From Sphaerisporangium siamense (GTDB lineage: Bacteria > Actinomycetota > Actinomycetes > Streptosporangiales > Streptosporangiaceae), in the NCBI RefSeq assembly GCF_014205275.1, contig NZ_JACHND010000001.1, positions 6,324,001-6,388,000 on the forward strand: 64,000 bases of DNA, given 5' to 3'. A program made the translations under genes and the position numbers. This document shows positions 62,805 to 64,000 of this stretch, piece after piece (the stretch's first letter is position 1; each line of letters begins with the position of its first letter). The notes under the pieces were generated by a model. It did not search any database. It saw nothing but the letters and a program-made list of their open reading frames with translations, and was not told the DNA's origin.

Positions 62805-63824
62805 ATGAACGGGGACCGCCGCTCGGGAGCGCGACCGACCCTGGAGGCGGTGGCGGCGCGCGCCGGGGTCGGCCGGGGCACGGTGTCGCGCGTCATCAAC
62901 GGCTCGCCGAAGGTCAGCGAGAAGGCGCGCGAGGCCGTGCGGCAGGCGATCGACGAGCTCGGCTACGTGCCCAACCGGGCGGCGCGCACCCTGGTCACCC
63001 GGCGCACCGACACCGTCGCGCTGGTCGTCTCGGAGTCCGAGCAGCGGGTGTTCGACGAGCCGTTCTTCGCGGGCATCATCCGCGGCATCGGCTCGTCGCT
63101 GGCCGAGACCGGGCTCCAGCTCATCCTCACCATGGCGCAGTCGCGCCAGGAGCACGAGCGCCTGGAGCCGTACCTGACCGGGCAGCACGTGGACGGCGTG
63201 CTGCTGATCTCGCTGCACGGCGCCGACCCGCTGCCGGGCCGCCTGGAGGACATGGGCGTGCCGACCGTGCTCGGCGGCCGCCCGGTCGGGTTCACGCCCT
63301 ACAGCTACGTCGACATGGACAACAGGGCGGGCGCGCGGCAGGCGGTGAAGTACCTGCTCGGCAAGGGGCGGCGGCGCGTCGCCACGATCGCCGGGCCGCA
63401 GGACATGGGCGTGGGCGTGGACCGGCTGGCCGGTTACCGGGACGCGCTGCTCGCCACCGGCGTGCAGGAGCTGGTGGCGTTCGGCGACTTCAGCGAGGCC
63501 AGCGCGGTCGCGGCCACCGAGCGGCTGCTGGAGGCGCACCCGGACCTGGACGCGGTCTTCGCGGCCTCCGACGCCATGGCGATCGGCGCGATGCGGGTGC
63601 TGAAGGAGCACGGCAGGTCCATCCCGGGCGACGTCGCGGTGATCGGCTTCGAGGACTCGGCGATCGCGGCGCAGACCGTGCCGCCGCTGACCAGCGTCCA
63701 CCAGCCGACCGAGCTGATGGGGCGGCAGATGGCGCAGCTCCTGGTCGCCCGGATCAACGGCGAGCGCCTGGAGCAGCCGGTGGTCATCCTCGACACCCAC
63801 CTGGTGGAGCGCGGCTCGGCCTGA
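62805..63824 (+). CDS. cebR: LacI-family cellobiose repressor CebR
   Basis: A 339-residue LacI repressor with helix-turn-helix LEAVAARAGVGRGTVSRVIN at residues 9-28, hinge YVPNRAARTLVTRRTD and sugar-binding domain (VALVVSESEQRVFDEPFFAG). HTH wording VGRGTVSRVINGSPKVSEKA matches what I recall of streptomycete CebR, known to bind the same palindrome found upstream of cebE. AGGAGGGGG precedes the ATG. It is the last gene of the ceb operon and probably releases DNA when cellobiose or cellotriose binds. Confidence 0.94.
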   Translation: MNGDRRSGARPTLEAVAARAGVGRGTVSRVINGSPKVSEKAREAVRQAIDELGYVPNRAARTLVTRRTDTVALVVSESEQRVFDEPFFAGIIRGIGSSLAETGLQLILTMAQSRQEHERLEPYLTGQHVDGVLLISLHGADPLPGRLEDMGVPTVLGGRPVGFTPYSYVDMDNRAGARQAVKYLLGKGRRRVATIAGPQDMGVGVDRLAGYRDALLATGVQELVAFGDFSEASAVAATERLLEAHPDLDAVFAASDAMAIGAMRVLKEHGRSIPGDVAVIGFEDSAIAAQTVPPLTSVHQPTELMGRQMAQLLVARINGERLEQPVVILDTHLVERGSA

Positions 63825-63830
63825 AATCCC

Positions 63831-63890
63831 GGCACGGTCCGGCACGGTCCGGCACGGGTCGGCACGGGTCGGCACGGGTCGGCACGGGTC
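63831..63890 (+). repeat. 10-bp tandem repeat after cebR
   Basis: Six units: two GGCACGGTCC followed by four GGCACGGGTC, one immediately after the other, 6 bases after the cebR stop. The period is about one DNA helical turn. It may be slippage-generated; no hairpin is formed. Confidence 0.9.
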
Positions 63891-63993
63891 GGGGCGCGGG
63901 CGTCTGCGCATTCTTTACGACTTCCGATAACTGCCTTAATTCACCGAAATTTCATGGCTTGTACGGTCTTAGCAGGAAAGGAAGGAGCACCTC

Positions 63994-64000
63994 GTGACCC
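63994..64000 (+). CDS. Start of a gene cut by the window end
   Basis: A GTG at 63994 follows GGAAAGGAAGGAG (63975-63987), a very strong Shine-Dalgarno at the right distance, so a gene begins here. Only two codons are visible (Val, Thr). The upstream spacer is AT-richer than its neighbours, which suits a promoter. Confidence 0.6.

Overview
The window is chromosomal DNA from a high-GC actinobacterium. Coding density is high, GTG and TTG starts are common, and many neighbouring genes share a 4-bp GTGA, ATGA or TTGA junction. Two exact CebR-type palindromes, an iron-box-like operator, a c-di-AMP riboswitch ahead of a cell-wall hydrolase gene, and an AfsR/SARP-type regulator all fit a filamentous actinomycete. 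A Streptosporangiales-like host is a guess; nothing here fixes the genus. I saw no tRNA, rRNA, CRISPR array, prophage or insertion sequence.

Layout. Positions 1-16.1 kb carry mixed housekeeping and envelope genes: the end of a sensor kinase, a PLP-dependent decarboxylase/lyase, a FolP2-type dihydropteroate synthase homologue, a LysR regulator, a membrane-anchored zinc metallopeptidase with a Pro/Gly/Gln repeat, an LCP-family protein, a membrane-embedded spermidine-synthase-like protein, a subtilisin-like protease with a small downstream gene, a two-component system and an ABC exporter pair. At 16.3-17.8 kb a ribosomal S4 gene and a DUF2470 gene diverge from an iron-box-like site. At 17.7-24.2 kb a ROK regulator faces a tightly coupled Entner-Doudoroff operon (zwf-edd-glk-eda). 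At 24.5-28.7 kb lie two tandemly duplicated MFS transporters and a DUF418 membrane protein.

At 28.8-31.2 kb there is a damaged-looking two-component pair: a kinase with no ATPase domain and a response regulator with no stop codon at its natural end. A LysR/MBL-fold divergent pair follows, then a polysaccharide deacetylase gene bracketed by two inverted copies of a non-coding repeat. At 33.4-40.9 kb is an alpha-glucoside (maltose-type) system: LacI regulator, GH13 alpha-glucosidase, two permeases, a binding lipoprotein, and a divergent sugar-ABC ATPase. Positions 41-44.6 kb hold an ACT-domain protein, a beta-helix protein and an orphan kinase.

Positions 44.8-56.1 kb hold a probable nonulosonic-acid wall-glycan locus in two arms: a three-domain NeuA-phosphatase-NeuB fusion with a GT2 and a polysialyltransferase-like enzyme on the plus strand, and two further glycosyltransferase-like genes on the minus strand. 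Between the arms are a DUF4267 protein, a hemerythrin-like protein and a large BTAD/AAA regulator. At 56.1-57.7 kb an 860-bp leader with one clear c-di-AMP riboswitch, and a second degenerate-looking copy upstream, precedes a CHAP hydrolase gene. At 57.8-63.8 kb is a cellobiose operon (cebE-cebF-cebG-bglC-cebR) with two CebR boxes. It encodes no ATPase, so its importer must borrow one, possibly the ATPase at 39.7 kb.

Much of the window is therefore plant-polysaccharide sugar uptake, sugar catabolism through the Entner-Doudoroff route, and cell-wall building or remodelling, each under its own local regulator. All family calls come from reading the translations by eye, without database searches.
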